DNA of 64,000 nucleotides from Rufibacter radiotolerans (GCF_001078055.1 NZ_CP010777.1:1-64000), one strand, 5' to 3'; positions 39,660 through 48,090 are shown, counted from the stretch's first letter. Notes: a model not told the origin generated them from the letters alone. Numbers and translations are program-made.

Positions 39660-40628
39660 ATGTCATATCATTCTACCACCCAAGATCTTTACCGTGATGC
39701 CGCTTTAACACCAGATGTGGGGCTTTGCTGCACCACCACCCCTATTTGGCAGCTGCCCGGGCTGTCTATACCTAAAAGGATGCAGCAAATGAATTATGGC
39801 TGCGGCAGTACAGTACACCCCCGTGACCTGGTGAACAACCCTAAAATTCTTTACGTGGGCGTTGGGGGCGGAATGGAGCTTCTGCAGTTCGCTTATTTTA
39901 ATAGGCAGGCGGGCGGCGTGATTGGCGTAGACGTGGTAGATGAAATGCTGCAGGCCAGCGAAGAGAATTTCAAGCTAGCCGAAAAAGAAAACGACTGGTT
40001 CAAATCTGATTTTGTAGAACTGCGCCACGGCGATGCCCTGGAGTTGCCGGTAGAAGACGAAAGCATAGACGTGGCCGCCCAGAACTGCCTGTTCAATATT
40101 TTCAAGACCGATGACCTGAAAAAGGCGCTGCAAGAAATGTACCGGGTATTAAAGCCAAACGGCCGCCTTATCCTCTCAGATCCCATCTGTGACGGGGGCA
40201 TGCCCGCTAACCTGACGGAAGACAGCCGCCTTAGAGCCCTATGCCTGAGCGGCGCCCTTCCCCTGCAGGAATACATCAAGGCCCTCACGGATGTGGGCTT
40301 CGGGACGATTGAGGTGAGGGCCCGGAGGCCTTACCGGGTGCTGGCCCCTGGTCAGTATAAGACCGATAAACTGGTTTTTATTGAGAGCGTTGAGGTCTGC
40401 GCCATCAAAGACCCCATGCCCGCCGATGGCCCCTGCGTGTTCACCGGTAAAACAGCTTTCTACTTCGGGGACCAGGAATACCTGGACGACCAGAAAGGCC
40501 ACGTGCTCCTCAACAACCAGCCCCTGGCCGTCTGTGACAAGACCGCCGGCGCCTTGGCTTCTTTAAACCGCCAGGACCTGTTCATCACTGATTCTACTTT
40601 CTTCTATGACGGCGGCGGTTGCTGCTAG
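39660..40628 (+). CDS. arsM: ArsM-type arsenite S-adenosylmethionine methyltransferase (arsenosugar type)
   Basis: 322 residues. A class I SAM-methyltransferase core (ILYVGVGGGMELLQF; VIGVDVVDEML; ALELPVEDESIDVAAQNC; YRVLKPNGRLILSDP) is flanked by cysteine-containing segments: LCCTTTP near residue 24, MNYGCGS near 46, and a terminal DGGGCC. This matches, from memory of the family, the Bacteroidota group annotated as arsenosugar-biosynthesis arsenite methyltransferase, which is longer at the C-terminus than ordinary ArsM. It would methylate As(III). No ArsR, ArsB or radical-SAM ArsS gene is nearby. The -7-like TACTTTTT ends 3 nt before the ATG. Confidence 0.8.
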   Translation: MSYHSTTQDLYRDAALTPDVGLCCTTTPIWQLPGLSIPKRMQQMNYGCGSTVHPRDLVNNPKILYVGVGGGMELLQFAYFNRQAGGVIGVDVVDEMLQASEENFKLAEKENDWFKSDFVELRHGDALELPVEDESIDVAAQNCLFNIFKTDDLKKALQEMYRVLKPNGRLILSDPICDGGMPANLTEDSRLRALCLSGALPLQEYIKALTDVGFGTIEVRARRPYRVLAPGQYKTDKLVFIESVEVCAIKDPMPADGPCVFTGKTAFYFGDQEYLDDQKGHVLLNNQPLAVCDKTAGALASLNRQDLFITDSTFFYDGGGCC

Positions 40629-40963
40629 GTAAACGCAGGAATTGGCTAATTGGCTTTTTGCCGAAATCTTTCAGGTAATAGCGGCTCTCATGACGCAAGC
40701 GTCCGCTGGTGTTCGTATGCCTGATTGAATACTAACCTTCCTTTTTATTTTATTTTGTCATCCTGAAAGGACCTTGTGGGCAAACGGCAGTAGCGGTTAA
40801 TTACTGCCATTACCGTTCGCTACCAAGATCCTTCCAGGATGACAGAGAGGAAGAGAAAGGACAGAAGGAAAAGAGGGAAATGAATAAAAAGAAGGTTAAG
40901 GATAAACCAATCCAACTCCCGACACCAGTGATCGCTTACACCATCTCTATTTTGAGAAAGGTT
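40629..40963. other. Intergenic region holding an 89-bp inverted-repeat element
   Basis: Convergent gap between arsM (plus) and the LD-carboxypeptidase gene (minus). Its main content is the element at 40756-40844. The flanks are short purine-rich or T-rich stretches with no gene seen. Confidence 0.7.
40756..40844. repeat. 89-bp element with terminal inverted repeats, copy 1
   Basis: It begins TGTCATCCTGAAAGGACC and ends GATCCTTCCAGGATGACA; the 21-nt ends pair with two mismatches. The same ends and the same total length occur at 63055-63143. The inner left part differs between copies, while CCGTTCGCTACCAAGATCC on the right is shared. It looks like a small non-coding mobile or palindromic element. 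Confidence 0.88.
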
Positions 40964-41872
40964 TTAGGAAAGGGAGGAGGTATATGTAAGTGTGCCGCCT
41001 TCTTGGGTGACCTGCAGCGTAGCCTCCCGGCCCACCACCAAAGCCAGGTTCCGGTCTACGTGCCCTACCGGGAAATCAAAGCAGATGGGGTAGCCGTAGG
41101 GGCCGCAATGCTCCAGAATAATTTGGGGCACGTCCTTCCCGAAGGGCACGGCCGTGTCTTTCATGTCTGAGAATTGCCCAACCACCAGGCCGGCCAATTT
41201 CTGCAAACGGCCCAGGCGGCGCTGGTGCACCAGTACGCGGTCAAGGTTGTAGTAATGCTCTCCCACATCTTCCAGAAACAGAATCTTGCCTGCGTAATCT
41301 ATGTCTGAGGCGGTGCCGGTAATGGTGTCCAGCAGGATAAGGTTACCGCCTACCAGTTGGCCGGTGGAAGTACCCAGTACGTTATGAGGGGTTGGCGGAA
41401 TAGTGTAGGAAAGGGGCTCCTGAAAAAGAATTCTGCGTAAAGACTCATCAGCTTCCTGGGTGTCTGGCTTACCCATGAGCAGCGGCATGGTACCATGCAC
41501 ACTCTCCAGGCCCAGCGCGTGCAGGTGGCAAAGCATAGCCGTCACATCACTGAAACCAATGACCCATTTAGGGTTGGTTTTCAGACTGCTGAAGTTTAGC
41601 TGGTCAATGATGCGGGTGGTGCCGTAGCCGCCTCTGGCCGAGAAAATGGCTTTTACCTCAGGATTGTCCAGCATCTGTTGGAAGTCTGCCGTGCGCAAGG
41701 CATCGGGCCCGCCTAGGTAACCGTCCTCGGCCCCAACGCTTTGGCCCAATATTACCTTCAGCCCCCAGGCTTCCAGCAACCGTACTCCATCCTGAATGTC
41801 TTCCAGGCTTACTTTTCGGGCTAAACAAGCTATGCCAACGGTATCTCCTTTTTGCAGGGCAGGTGTATTCAC
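40964..41872 (-). CDS. LD-carboxypeptidase (S66 family, LdcA-like)
   Basis: 302 residues. S66 peptidases remove the terminal D-Ala from muropeptide tetrapeptides during wall recycling. The nucleophile is S108 in VIGFSDVTAML. The catalytic Glu is in FLEDVGEHYYNLDR and the His in FPVGHVDRNLALVVG. The N-terminal KGDTVGIACLARKV is the usual first strand. There is no signal peptide, consistent with a cytoplasmic recycling enzyme. It stands alone, convergent with arsM and divergent from the T9SS-sorted protein gene. On the minus strand TACTTTAG, one mismatch from the -7 consensus, is about 25 nt upstream. Confidence 0.93.
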   Translation of the reverse strand: MNTPALQKGDTVGIACLARKVSLEDIQDGVRLLEAWGLKVILGQSVGAEDGYLGGPDALRTADFQQMLDNPEVKAIFSARGGYGTTRIIDQLNFSSLKTNPKWVIGFSDVTAMLCHLHALGLESVHGTMPLLMGKPDTQEADESLRRILFQEPLSYTIPPTPHNVLGTSTGQLVGGNLILLDTITGTASDIDYAGKILFLEDVGEHYYNLDRVLVHQRRLGRLQKLAGLVVGQFSDMKDTAVPFGKDVPQIILEHCGPYGYPICFDFPVGHVDRNLALVVGREATLQVTQEGGTLTYTSSLS

Positions 41873-41998
41873 GGTATTTTCTTCGATAATGGACCCTAAA
41901 GTATGAAATTGTTATGAATAGGGCCAATAGGGGTTGGTAAGTACTTATGGGTTAGTAAATTACTTAATAGTAAGTATTTAGCCTTGTTGTATATTCAG

Positions 41999-42006
41999 TA
42001 AGTTTG
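41999..42006 (+). promoter_or_regulatory. -7 promoter box of the T9SS-sorted protein gene
   Basis: TAAGTTTG is an exact TAnnTTTG match. A TTTA about 18 nt upstream (41977-41980) could be a weak -33 box. This leaves an A-rich leader of about 55 nt before the ATG at 42066. Confidence 0.5.
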
Positions 42007-42065
42007 AAAAATAAAAATTTACCAAGAAAATATTTACTAAAAAGAAGGACCTTAAAGGAAAAACT

Positions 42066-43460
42066 ATGGTTAAATTTTACAAAAAGAACATAGCCCCCAT
42101 TTGGTACAAAGTATTTGTACTCAGTATCCTATTTCTGATTTTAACCTTGGCCAGCTTTGCCGGCGGAAGAAAAAGTAACCCTTCCGGTATTTCGGCCAGA
42201 AAAGGAGAAACTACCAAAGCACTTAACTTGAAAACCTTTGGCACCGTTGGTCCGCCAAGCCTACGGACTGGGGAAACCTGGAAACCCCGTAATGCGACCG
42301 TGTATATGTGGATGTATGACTCATGGGATCTGGACATCAAGTATGAGTTAATATATGATGCCCAGGGGCGCCTAATTGAGGAGAAAGGCATCAATCCTTT
42401 TGAAAACGTAAATTTTAGTCGCACCACCTTTGCCTTTGATAGCCGGGGCAATGAAACAGAGGCATTATCATACCAATGGGTTAATAATGCATGGGTTTTA
42501 AAGGGAGGTTCAAAGTCAACTTATACGTATACTAATAACAAACTCACGCAATATGTGAGTCAGTACTACAACGGGCAGGCCTGGGTAAGCAATGAAAAGT
42601 ATGAATACACCTATAATGCGTCTGGTAATATAGAGAGTGAAGCCTTTTACTACTGGGAAAATAATGCATGGGTTCCCAACTTGAAATTCGTCTACCAATA
42701 CACCAATGCAACCCAACCGCCTACTACTGTATTGCTACAAGCAAAACAAGGTGAAGCTTGGGTGACTTTACGGCAGGTAATAGATATCCAGTGGCATGCG
42801 TCAACCATTGCGTCAAAAAACTATTTCGGCCTTTTTGTAGGTCAAGAACCAGGAAGCTTCTTAGTTCAAAACCCCAGTGGAAGTAACTGGGTGAATTATT
42901 TCCGGCAGAGCACTACCTATAGTGCTAACGACAGCTATGTTATCACTACTGAGGAGTTCAGCAACCAAAACTGGGTGTTTGATGAAAGGACCACCATGCA
43001 GTTTGATAGCCACAAGAACCTGGTTGTAATGCAAGAGGAGGAATACACCGCGGGGCAGTGGGTTGTGACCTCTGGCAGTAAATATGCCAACACCTATGAT
43101 GGTGATAAATTAACAGAACTCATTTATCAAGCGTGGGATAAAACTTCCAAGACTTATAAAAACAACCAGCGTATTGTGTTCAGCAACTTTCAGGCTATTC
43201 TTTCTGCTAAAGAGGAATTGCAGTTAGCCGCGCAAGTGTACCCTAACCCCGTACAGGACAGATTCTCTCTTAAACTGGATCAGAACACCGGAGGTTTGGT
43301 GAAAGTGGTAAGCCTGGCGGGCAAGACCTTGCTCAGCACCGAACTCAGCAGAAGCGCCGGAGAGCAGGAAATCAATATCGCAGGCCTGCCTGCAGGTACC
43401 TATATTTTGCAGATCCATTCCAAAGCCGGGGTGCGCACCAAGAAAATCACCAAGCTGTAA
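42066..43460 (+). CDS. Secreted protein with T9SS type A sorting domain
   Basis: 464 residues. An N-terminal hydrophobic signal (residues about 12-35) is followed by loosely repeated segments of 30-40 residues with the pattern Y-x-Y-T/N-x-x-G-x-(L/I) and NNAWV, for example YTYTNNKLTQYVSQYYNGQAW and the like. They recall YD/RHS-type or MORN-like beta repeats, but I cannot assign a family. From about residue 390 a standard sorting domain follows (QVYPNPVQDRFSL ... GTYILQIHS ... KKITKL). It should be exported by T9SS and anchored or released. The gene and its upstream gap are more AT-rich than the neighbours. Confidence 0.8.
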   Translation: MVKFYKKNIAPIWYKVFVLSILFLILTLASFAGGRKSNPSGISARKGETTKALNLKTFGTVGPPSLRTGETWKPRNATVYMWMYDSWDLDIKYELIYDAQGRLIEEKGINPFENVNFSRTTFAFDSRGNETEALSYQWVNNAWVLKGGSKSTYTYTNNKLTQYVSQYYNGQAWVSNEKYEYTYNASGNIESEAFYYWENNAWVPNLKFVYQYTNATQPPTTVLLQAKQGEAWVTLRQVIDIQWHASTIASKNYFGLFVGQEPGSFLVQNPSGSNWVNYFRQSTTYSANDSYVITTEEFSNQNWVFDERTTMQFDSHKNLVVMQEEEYTAGQWVVTSGSKYANTYDGDKLTELIYQAWDKTSKTYKNNQRIVFSNFQAILSAKEELQLAAQVYPNPVQDRFSLKLDQNTGGLVKVVSLAGKTLLSTELSRSAGEQEINIAGLPAGTYILQIHSKAGVRTKKITKL

Positions 43461-43483
43461 CATCAGCAAACCCCAATAGAGGC

Positions 43484-43519
43484 AGCCCCGGTTCTGAAAA
43501 GAGCTGGGGCTGTTTTTTG
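43484..43519 (+). terminator. Terminator of the T9SS-sorted protein gene
   Basis: CAGCCCC (43484-43490) with GGGGCTG (43507-43513), then six T. The next dispersed palindrome overlaps its 3' edge. Confidence 0.85.
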
Positions 43520-43550
43520 CCCGTTTTCCCCAAAACAGCCTTAAAACGCT
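43511..43550. repeat. Dispersed palindrome, copy 10
   Basis: CTGTTTTTTGCCCGTTTTCC with CCAAAACAGCCTTAAAACGC. Between the T9SS-sorted protein and the thioesterase gene. Confidence 0.75.
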
Positions 43551-43630
43551 TTCCTATACTTCACGTGATTCACCACTTTCACTTATCTTCCCATTCTTGA
43601 TTCGTAATTATTAATTCTTAATTAAATAAA

Positions 43631-44059
43631 GTGGCCCGCATCAAAATAGACCTCCCCGCGCATTTCTCTTTCCAGACCGAGCTCCCCATCAGAATCAGCG
43701 ACCTCAATTACGGCGGGCACCTGGGCAACGACGCCCTACTGAGTTTGCTGCATGAGGCCCGTGTAAGGTTTCTAAAACAGCACGGATATTCAGAGATGGA
43801 TTTCGGTGGAGCCGGGTTGATCATGGCCGATGTGGGCATTGTCTACAAAGGCGAAGGTTTCTACGGAGATACGCTCACGGTGCAGGTACAGGCCACGGAG
43901 TTTAACAAGTACGGGTTTGATCTGGTGTATAGGCTCACCAACCAAAACGGCAAAGAAATAGCCCAGGCCAAGACCGGTATGCTGTGCTTTGACTACACCG
44001 CCCGCAAATTACAGTCGGTGCCCCAGGAAGCCCTGCAGCGTCTGGAAACTAAAGCGTAA
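43631..44059 (+). CDS. Acyl-CoA thioesterase, 4HBT hotdog family
   Basis: 142 residues from a GTG start. A single hotdog domain: the segment RISDLNYGGHLGNDALLSLLHEARVRFL (split here by motif: DLNYGGHLGND then LHEARVRFL) contains the helix and Asn/His/Glu positions typical of 4-hydroxybenzoyl-CoA thioesterase-like enzymes. It should hydrolyse an acyl-CoA; the substrate is unknown. The GTG is preferred since no ATG lies close upstream. The stop is 21 nt before the rlmN ATG, and the rlmN -7 box lies in that space. Confidence 0.88.
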   Translation: MARIKIDLPAHFSFQTELPIRISDLNYGGHLGNDALLSLLHEARVRFLKQHGYSEMDFGGAGLIMADVGIVYKGEGFYGDTLTVQVQATEFNKYGFDLVYRLTNQNGKEIAQAKTGMLCFDYTARKLQSVPQEALQRLETKA

Positions 44060-44068
44060 GATATTTTG

Positions 44069-44076
44069 TACCTTTG
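44069..44076 (+). promoter_or_regulatory. rlmN -7 promoter box next to the start codon
   Basis: TACCTTTG, an exact TAnnTTTG match, ends 4 nt before ATG 44081, the same spacing as at cysS. Transcription would start at or within a few bases of the start codon. A -33 TTTG was not found. Confidence 0.5.
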
Positions 44077-44080
44077 TGGT

Positions 44081-45166
44081 ATGAGTATGCCTTTGATCCA
44101 AGATATAGAGATCCTGAACAAGCAGGATATAAGAAAGCTAACCCTGGACCAGCTCAAAGCCTGGATGGTGGAGCAGGGCGAGAAGCCTTTCCGCGCCAAG
44201 CAGGTCTATGAGTGGATCTGGAAACTTACCGCCACTTCTTTCACAGAAATGAACAACATTGCCTTGCCGCTGCGGGAGAAAATGGAGCGCTTCTTCACCA
44301 TTAACACGGTAGAGGTGAACACCAGCCAGATGAGCGAGGACTATACCATCAAGTCTACCTTCAGGCTGTATGACGGCAACATTGTGGAAGGCGTGCTTAT
44401 TCCGCACCCTAAGCGGATGACTGCCTGCGTGAGTAGCCAGGTGGGCTGCTCTCTCACCTGCTCTTTCTGCGCCACCGGCAAGATGGACCGCATTAGAAAC
44501 CTCAACGCCGATGAGATCTATGACCAGGTAGTGCGCATAAAGGAGCAGACCGAAAGTAATTACAACCGCCCGCTCACCAACATTGTGTACATGGGTATGG
44601 GCGAGCCTCTCTTGAACTACGCCAACGTGATGAAGAGCATTGAGCGCATTACCGCGCCAGACGGCCTCAACATGGCCGCGCGCCGCATTACGGTCTCTAC
44701 CGCCGGTATTGCCAAGATGATCAAGAAGATGGCCGATGACGGCATCAAAGCCAACCTGGCCCTGAGTCTGCACGCCGCCAATGACGTGAAGCGCAACGAG
44801 ATCATGCCCATCAATGAGACTAACTCCCTGGAGGCCCTCAAAGACGCGCTGGTGTATTACCACAACAAATCTGGCCGCAAGGTCACTTACGAGTATATTT
44901 TGCTCAGCCACTTCAATGACAACATTGACGATGCCAAGGAGCTGCTGGAGTTCTCCAAGCTCATTCCCTGCAAGGTGAACATCATTGAGTACAACCCTAT
45001 TGGCGACGGCATGTTCCAAAAATCTGAGGACGACCGCCTGGAGCCGTTCATGCGCTACCTGGCAGACCGCGGGGTGCAGGTGAACGTGCGCCGCAGCCGG
45101 GGCAAAGACATTGACGCCGCCTGCGGGCAGTTGGCACTCAAAGACAAGAAAGAGGAAGAAGCCTAA
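44081..45166 (+). CDS. rlmN: 23S rRNA (adenine2503-C2)-methyltransferase RlmN
   Basis: 361 residues from ATG 44081 (44087 is a second in-frame ATG). It methylates C2 of A2503 in 23S rRNA and of A37 in some tRNAs. The radical-SAM CxxxCxxC cluster is in GCSLTCSFCATG. The SAM-binding GEPLLNY, the conserved AARRITVSTAGI, and the C-terminal substrate Cys in IDAACGQL are all present. The N-terminal accessory domain (PFRAKQVYEWIWKL) is intact. A TTG start at 44066 was rejected because it would lie before the -7 box. A strong terminator follows. Confidence 0.96.
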   Translation: MSMPLIQDIEILNKQDIRKLTLDQLKAWMVEQGEKPFRAKQVYEWIWKLTATSFTEMNNIALPLREKMERFFTINTVEVNTSQMSEDYTIKSTFRLYDGNIVEGVLIPHPKRMTACVSSQVGCSLTCSFCATGKMDRIRNLNADEIYDQVVRIKEQTESNYNRPLTNIVYMGMGEPLLNYANVMKSIERITAPDGLNMAARRITVSTAGIAKMIKKMADDGIKANLALSLHAANDVKRNEIMPINETNSLEALKDALVYYHNKSGRKVTYEYILLSHFNDNIDDAKELLEFSKLIPCKVNIIEYNPIGDGMFQKSEDDRLEPFMRYLADRGVQVNVRRSRGKDIDAACGQLALKDKKEEEA

Positions 45167-45189
45167 GCTGAAAGTACTCTCCGTTAAAA

Positions 45190-45226
45190 CAGAAAGCGCA
45201 CCCCAAAAGGTGCGCTTTCTGTTTTT
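45190..45226 (+). terminator. rlmN terminator
   Basis: A 13-bp stem, CAGAAAGCGCACC (45190-45202) with GGTGCGCTTTCTG (45209-45221), loop CCAAAA, then TTTTTA. Confidence 0.93.
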
Positions 45227-45259
45227 AGCCTGTTTTTAGGAAATAAGCCCTAAAACGGG
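45220..45259. repeat. Dispersed palindrome, copy 11
   Basis: TGTTTTTAGCCTGTTTTTAG with GAAATAAGCCCTAAAACGGG. It lies between the convergent rlmN and mscL genes and overlaps the end of the rlmN terminator. Confidence 0.75.
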
Positions 45260-45265
45260 TTTTGC

Positions 45266-45688
45266 TTACACAACCGGCTTAGTGCGTATAGCGTCTCTGA
45301 TTTCAGTCAAAAGCACTTCTTCTTTGGTAGGGGCCGGCGGTACACCCGGTGACGCCGCTTTCTTGCGGTTAAGGGTGTTCATCAGCTTGATCATCAGAAA
45401 GATGGCAAACGCGATAATCATGAAGTCTACCAGGCTCTGGATGAAGTTACCGTAGTTAAGGGTCACGTCTGTGATTTTGCCTTCGGCATCAACGGCACCT
45501 TGCTTTAAAACCATTTTCAGGTCTTTGAAGTCAACCCCGCCTAGCATTATCCCTAGGGGCGGCATGAGAATGTCATCTACGAACGAGGAAACCACTTTCC
45601 CGAAAGCGGCTCCAATGACCACACCCACTGCCAGATCGATCACGTTGCCACGCATGGCAAATTCCTTGAATTCTTTAATCATTGACAT
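45266..45688 (-). CDS. mscL: Large-conductance mechanosensitive channel MscL
   Basis: 140 residues from ATG 45688 (ATG 45682 is equally possible); the longer open frame to 45763 adds a non-homologous extension. The N-terminal [21 protein letters not shown], split as [14 protein letters not shown] and [15 protein letters not shown], gives the amphipathic helix and first membrane helix. The second helix is [16 protein letters not shown], and a charged C-terminal bundle follows. It releases osmolytes on hypo-osmotic shock. It lies downstream of the RDD gene on the same strand and converges with rlmN. Confidence 0.95.
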   Translation of the reverse strand: MSMIKEFKEFAMRGNVIDLAVGVVIGAAFGKVVSSFVDDILMPPLGIMLGGVDFKDLKMVLKQGAVDAEGKITDVTLNYGNFIQSLVDFMIIAFAIFLMIKLMNTLNRKKAASPGVPPAPTKEEVLLTEIRDAIRTKPVV

Positions 45689-45772
45689 ACTAGTACTGGT
45701 AAAAGAAGCGCTTCTGATAGAGTCCTGCTTCGGGTTAGAAAATAATTTTAAAGAAAGACGCAAGAGGGCTTT

Positions 45773-46267
45773 CTAGCGGGTTTTCACCACCAGCGTGCTG
45801 GCAATTTTATCATGCAAGGCTTGCTTGCGCGAAGAAAATGCCGCCATGATGTAGCCAATAAACAAAATAAAGGCAGAGATAAAAGTAGCCAGGGTTCTGC
45901 CCAAAGACCGTAAGAAGGAAATCCGGTGGCCTTGCTCATCGGTTACTTTCAGGTTCAAGGCTTTTTTGCCAATGGTGGCCTGCCAGGAAGAGCTTTCCAG
46001 GATAGACTTATACAACAGGTTTATTAAAGAGGTGAGGCCTATAGAGCCAGACATGGCCGCCATCATGGCATAGGGGTTGTTCTCCAGGTCGGTGGCCAGG
46101 GCCGTGCCACCCATGAAAACGGCACTGATGATCCAGTTAGGGATAGCCAGGACGAAGGCATCAATCACCCAAGCCACAAGTCTAATCCAGAAGCCGGCAT
46201 ACTCCACCGTGGCAGAGGTCTCATAGATGTCAGAGAAAAAAGAGTCGTTGGTAGCTGTGTTATCCAT
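45773..46267 (-). CDS. RDD family membrane protein
   Basis: 164 residues from ATG 46267. The first membrane helix carries the family pattern YAGFWIRLVAWVIDAFVL (conserved Arg and Asp), and a later segment WQATIGKKALNLKVTDEQG is the second RDD hallmark. Three membrane helices. Function is unknown; some RDD proteins are Na+/H+ antiporters or accessory membrane proteins. A longer frame reaching 46339 lacks a homologous N-terminus and was rejected. It precedes mscL by 84 nt on the same strand. Confidence 0.85.
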   Translation of the reverse strand: MDNTATNDSFFSDIYETSATVEYAGFWIRLVAWVIDAFVLAIPNWIISAVFMGGTALATDLENNPYAMMAAMSGSIGLTSLINLLYKSILESSSWQATIGKKALNLKVTDEQGHRISFLRSLGRTLATFISAFILFIGYIMAAFSSRKQALHDKIASTLVVKTR

Positions 46268-46358
46268 GTGATAATTGTTTGTTAGATAGTAGTTTGGTTT
46301 AGTGAGAAGTGAATATACTACTATTTTTCTGGAGAACAAGCCCTTAGCCGCTGGGGGT

Positions 46359-47909
46359 CTACTTTTTCCGTTTGGTCGTCTGCTTCAGGAACAACTCCAG
46401 CCCCTTGCGTATTTGCTCGGCCATGTCTTTTTGGAAATCTGGGTTAATCAGTTTCTGCTCATCTTCGGGGTTAGACGCGAACGCGGTTTCCACCAGCGCG
46501 TTGGGGAACTCGGTGGGCGCGTTCAGGGCGAAGTTGAAGCCACCAATGTTCCCGAATTCCTTTAAATCCAGTTTCAGAACCTCTTTGTATAAAGCCTGTG
46601 ACAACGGCCGGAACGCCAGGTGCCGGTAATAGGTGCTGGTTCCTTTCACCTCGGGCCGGCCCGCCGAGTTCACATGGATGCTTACCAGCAGGTCTGGCTG
46701 CGCCTGCCTGAGCGTTTGCACCCTTGCGGAGTTGTCCACGCTCACATCGGCCTCGCGGGTCATGATCACCTTGGCACCTTTTTTCTCCAGTTCCTTTTTT
46801 AACTGCTGGGCAATCTTAAGTGTGATTTCCTTTTCGGGGATGCCCGTTTTGCCGGTGGCGCCGTTGTTGGTACCGCCGTGGCCGGCGTCTACGGCAATGG
46901 TGAGGTGCCTGAGCTTCAGTTTCTCCGGCTGCCGCTTTACCTTAATGACCAACGAGTTGCCCTGGTAGCCTACGCTGTAGCCCCAGGCCTGCGGGTGGCA
47001 CAGGTCAATGGTGACCCTAAACACGTCTGATGAAATTTGCTGGTACTGCACATTGGTGACTTCCTTTAAGGTGCGGTGCTGCGTGATCCAATTGGAGTTT
47101 GACACGGCGCCGTAGATATCCACCACAATCCTTGACGGACTCACTTCCATGTAAGAAGTGTAAGGCAGCCGTTGGCCCACGGCCACGCGCACGTAGTCAT
47201 ACTTACCGTTGGCATCATCGCCGGTCACGCTCCAGGAACTGGTCAGGCTCTCGCCGGTGTAGAGAGACGGGCCTTCCAACTGCACCTGCTGCACGGGTAT
47301 ATAGGCATTGAGCGTGTTAGAGAGTTTAATGCGGTAATCACGGCCCATTTTACCGGTTACCTGCACCCGCACTAGTGAATCCAGGAAACCCATCTTGGCG
47401 CCACCCAGCCGATCTTCGCCCAGGCCATAGTTCATATAAGCGGTATTGGTTTTGGTGAGTCCGTAAATGGGCTGCGCCGGATTGAGAATAGTAACCTTGG
47501 TAGTAGAATAATGAGTGGCCGCGGTAAACACAGTGGTGGTGTCATCTACCAGTACCTCCAGAAACTGGTCCTTGAGCTTGTCTGCCGCCTGCACAATATA
47601 AGAACCCACATACAGTCCGGCCACACCTTTGTTCTGCGCCGCCGGAAGCTCTTGCAGCGGGTGTTGGTTCCAGAGACTTACCTTAAGGCCAGGCTGTGCT
47701 TTTACCCGCACATTCAGGCGGTCGCCGTGCAATACCCACAAGTCTGCATTGGGCTCCGTGCGCACATATTCCACCTGCACCGAATCTATTTTCATAGAAT
47801 CTGGAACGGCAACAGTTTTAACTGGAGCGGCTTTTTTAGGAGGTGTTTTCTGCGCCAGGGCGGCTTGGCCCAGCAGGCAAATAAACAGGAGCGGGAAGAA
47901 GGCTTTCAT
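46359..47909 (-). CDS. N-acetylmuramoyl-L-alanine amidase (Amidase_3), exported
   Basis: 516 residues from ATG 47909. The signal peptide ends QAALA|QKT; the frame extends 24 nt further but the extra residues precede the signal. The first half is beta-rich, including an SH3-like or AMIN-like region. The C-terminal amidase (about residues 330-516) shows zinc His in IAVDAGHGGTN, Glu in KEITLKIA, His in LLVSIHVNSAG, and catalytic Glu in ALVETAFASN. It cleaves the bond between MurNAc and L-Ala of the stem peptide, in cell separation or remodelling. Confidence 0.93.
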   Translation of the reverse strand: MKAFFPLLFICLLGQAALAQKTPPKKAAPVKTVAVPDSMKIDSVQVEYVRTEPNADLWVLHGDRLNVRVKAQPGLKVSLWNQHPLQELPAAQNKGVAGLYVGSYIVQAADKLKDQFLEVLVDDTTTVFTAATHYSTTKVTILNPAQPIYGLTKTNTAYMNYGLGEDRLGGAKMGFLDSLVRVQVTGKMGRDYRIKLSNTLNAYIPVQQVQLEGPSLYTGESLTSSWSVTGDDANGKYDYVRVAVGQRLPYTSYMEVSPSRIVVDIYGAVSNSNWITQHRTLKEVTNVQYQQISSDVFRVTIDLCHPQAWGYSVGYQGNSLVIKVKRQPEKLKLRHLTIAVDAGHGGTNNGATGKTGIPEKEITLKIAQQLKKELEKKGAKVIMTREADVSVDNSARVQTLRQAQPDLLVSIHVNSAGRPEVKGTSTYYRHLAFRPLSQALYKEVLKLDLKEFGNIGGFNFALNAPTEFPNALVETAFASNPEDEQKLINPDFQKDMAEQIRKGLELFLKQTTKRKK

Positions 47910-47980
47910 ATATGGAGAAGGTGAATCCTCCAAGATAGTGGTTCTTTAATGTCTCTGCCAATGTTCCAGGTGATGATTCT

Positions 47981-48020
47981 CTGTTTTAAGCCCGTTTTGG
48001 CCAAAACGGGCCTAAAACAG
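47981..48020. repeat. Dispersed palindrome, copy 12
   Basis: CTGTTTTAAGCCCGTTTTGG immediately followed by its right arm CCAAAACGGGCCTAAAACAG. One G-T wobble in 20 pairs. It touches the terminator stem of the BNR-repeat gene. Confidence 0.92.
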
Positions 48021-48051
48021 AACTCCCGCCGCTATCACAGCGGCGGGAGTT
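48021..48051 (-). terminator. Terminator of the BNR-repeat protein gene
   Basis: A 13-bp stem, AACTCCCGCCGCT (48021-48033) with AGCGGCGGGAGTT (48039-48051). On the minus strand it runs into CTGTTTTAGG of the adjoining palindrome. It lies 40 nt past the stop at 48091. Confidence 0.85.
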
Positions 48052-48090
48052 CAAAAGGTGCATTGAGCTTAGGAAAGAAGGCTAGGTTCT

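Noticed and set aside
28955..45700. Short AGTACCAGTA/TACTGGTACT strings near several gene ends and starts
   Set aside because: A 10-base motif seen at about 28958, 34972, 36884 and 45690 without consistent position or orientation; chance cannot be excluded.
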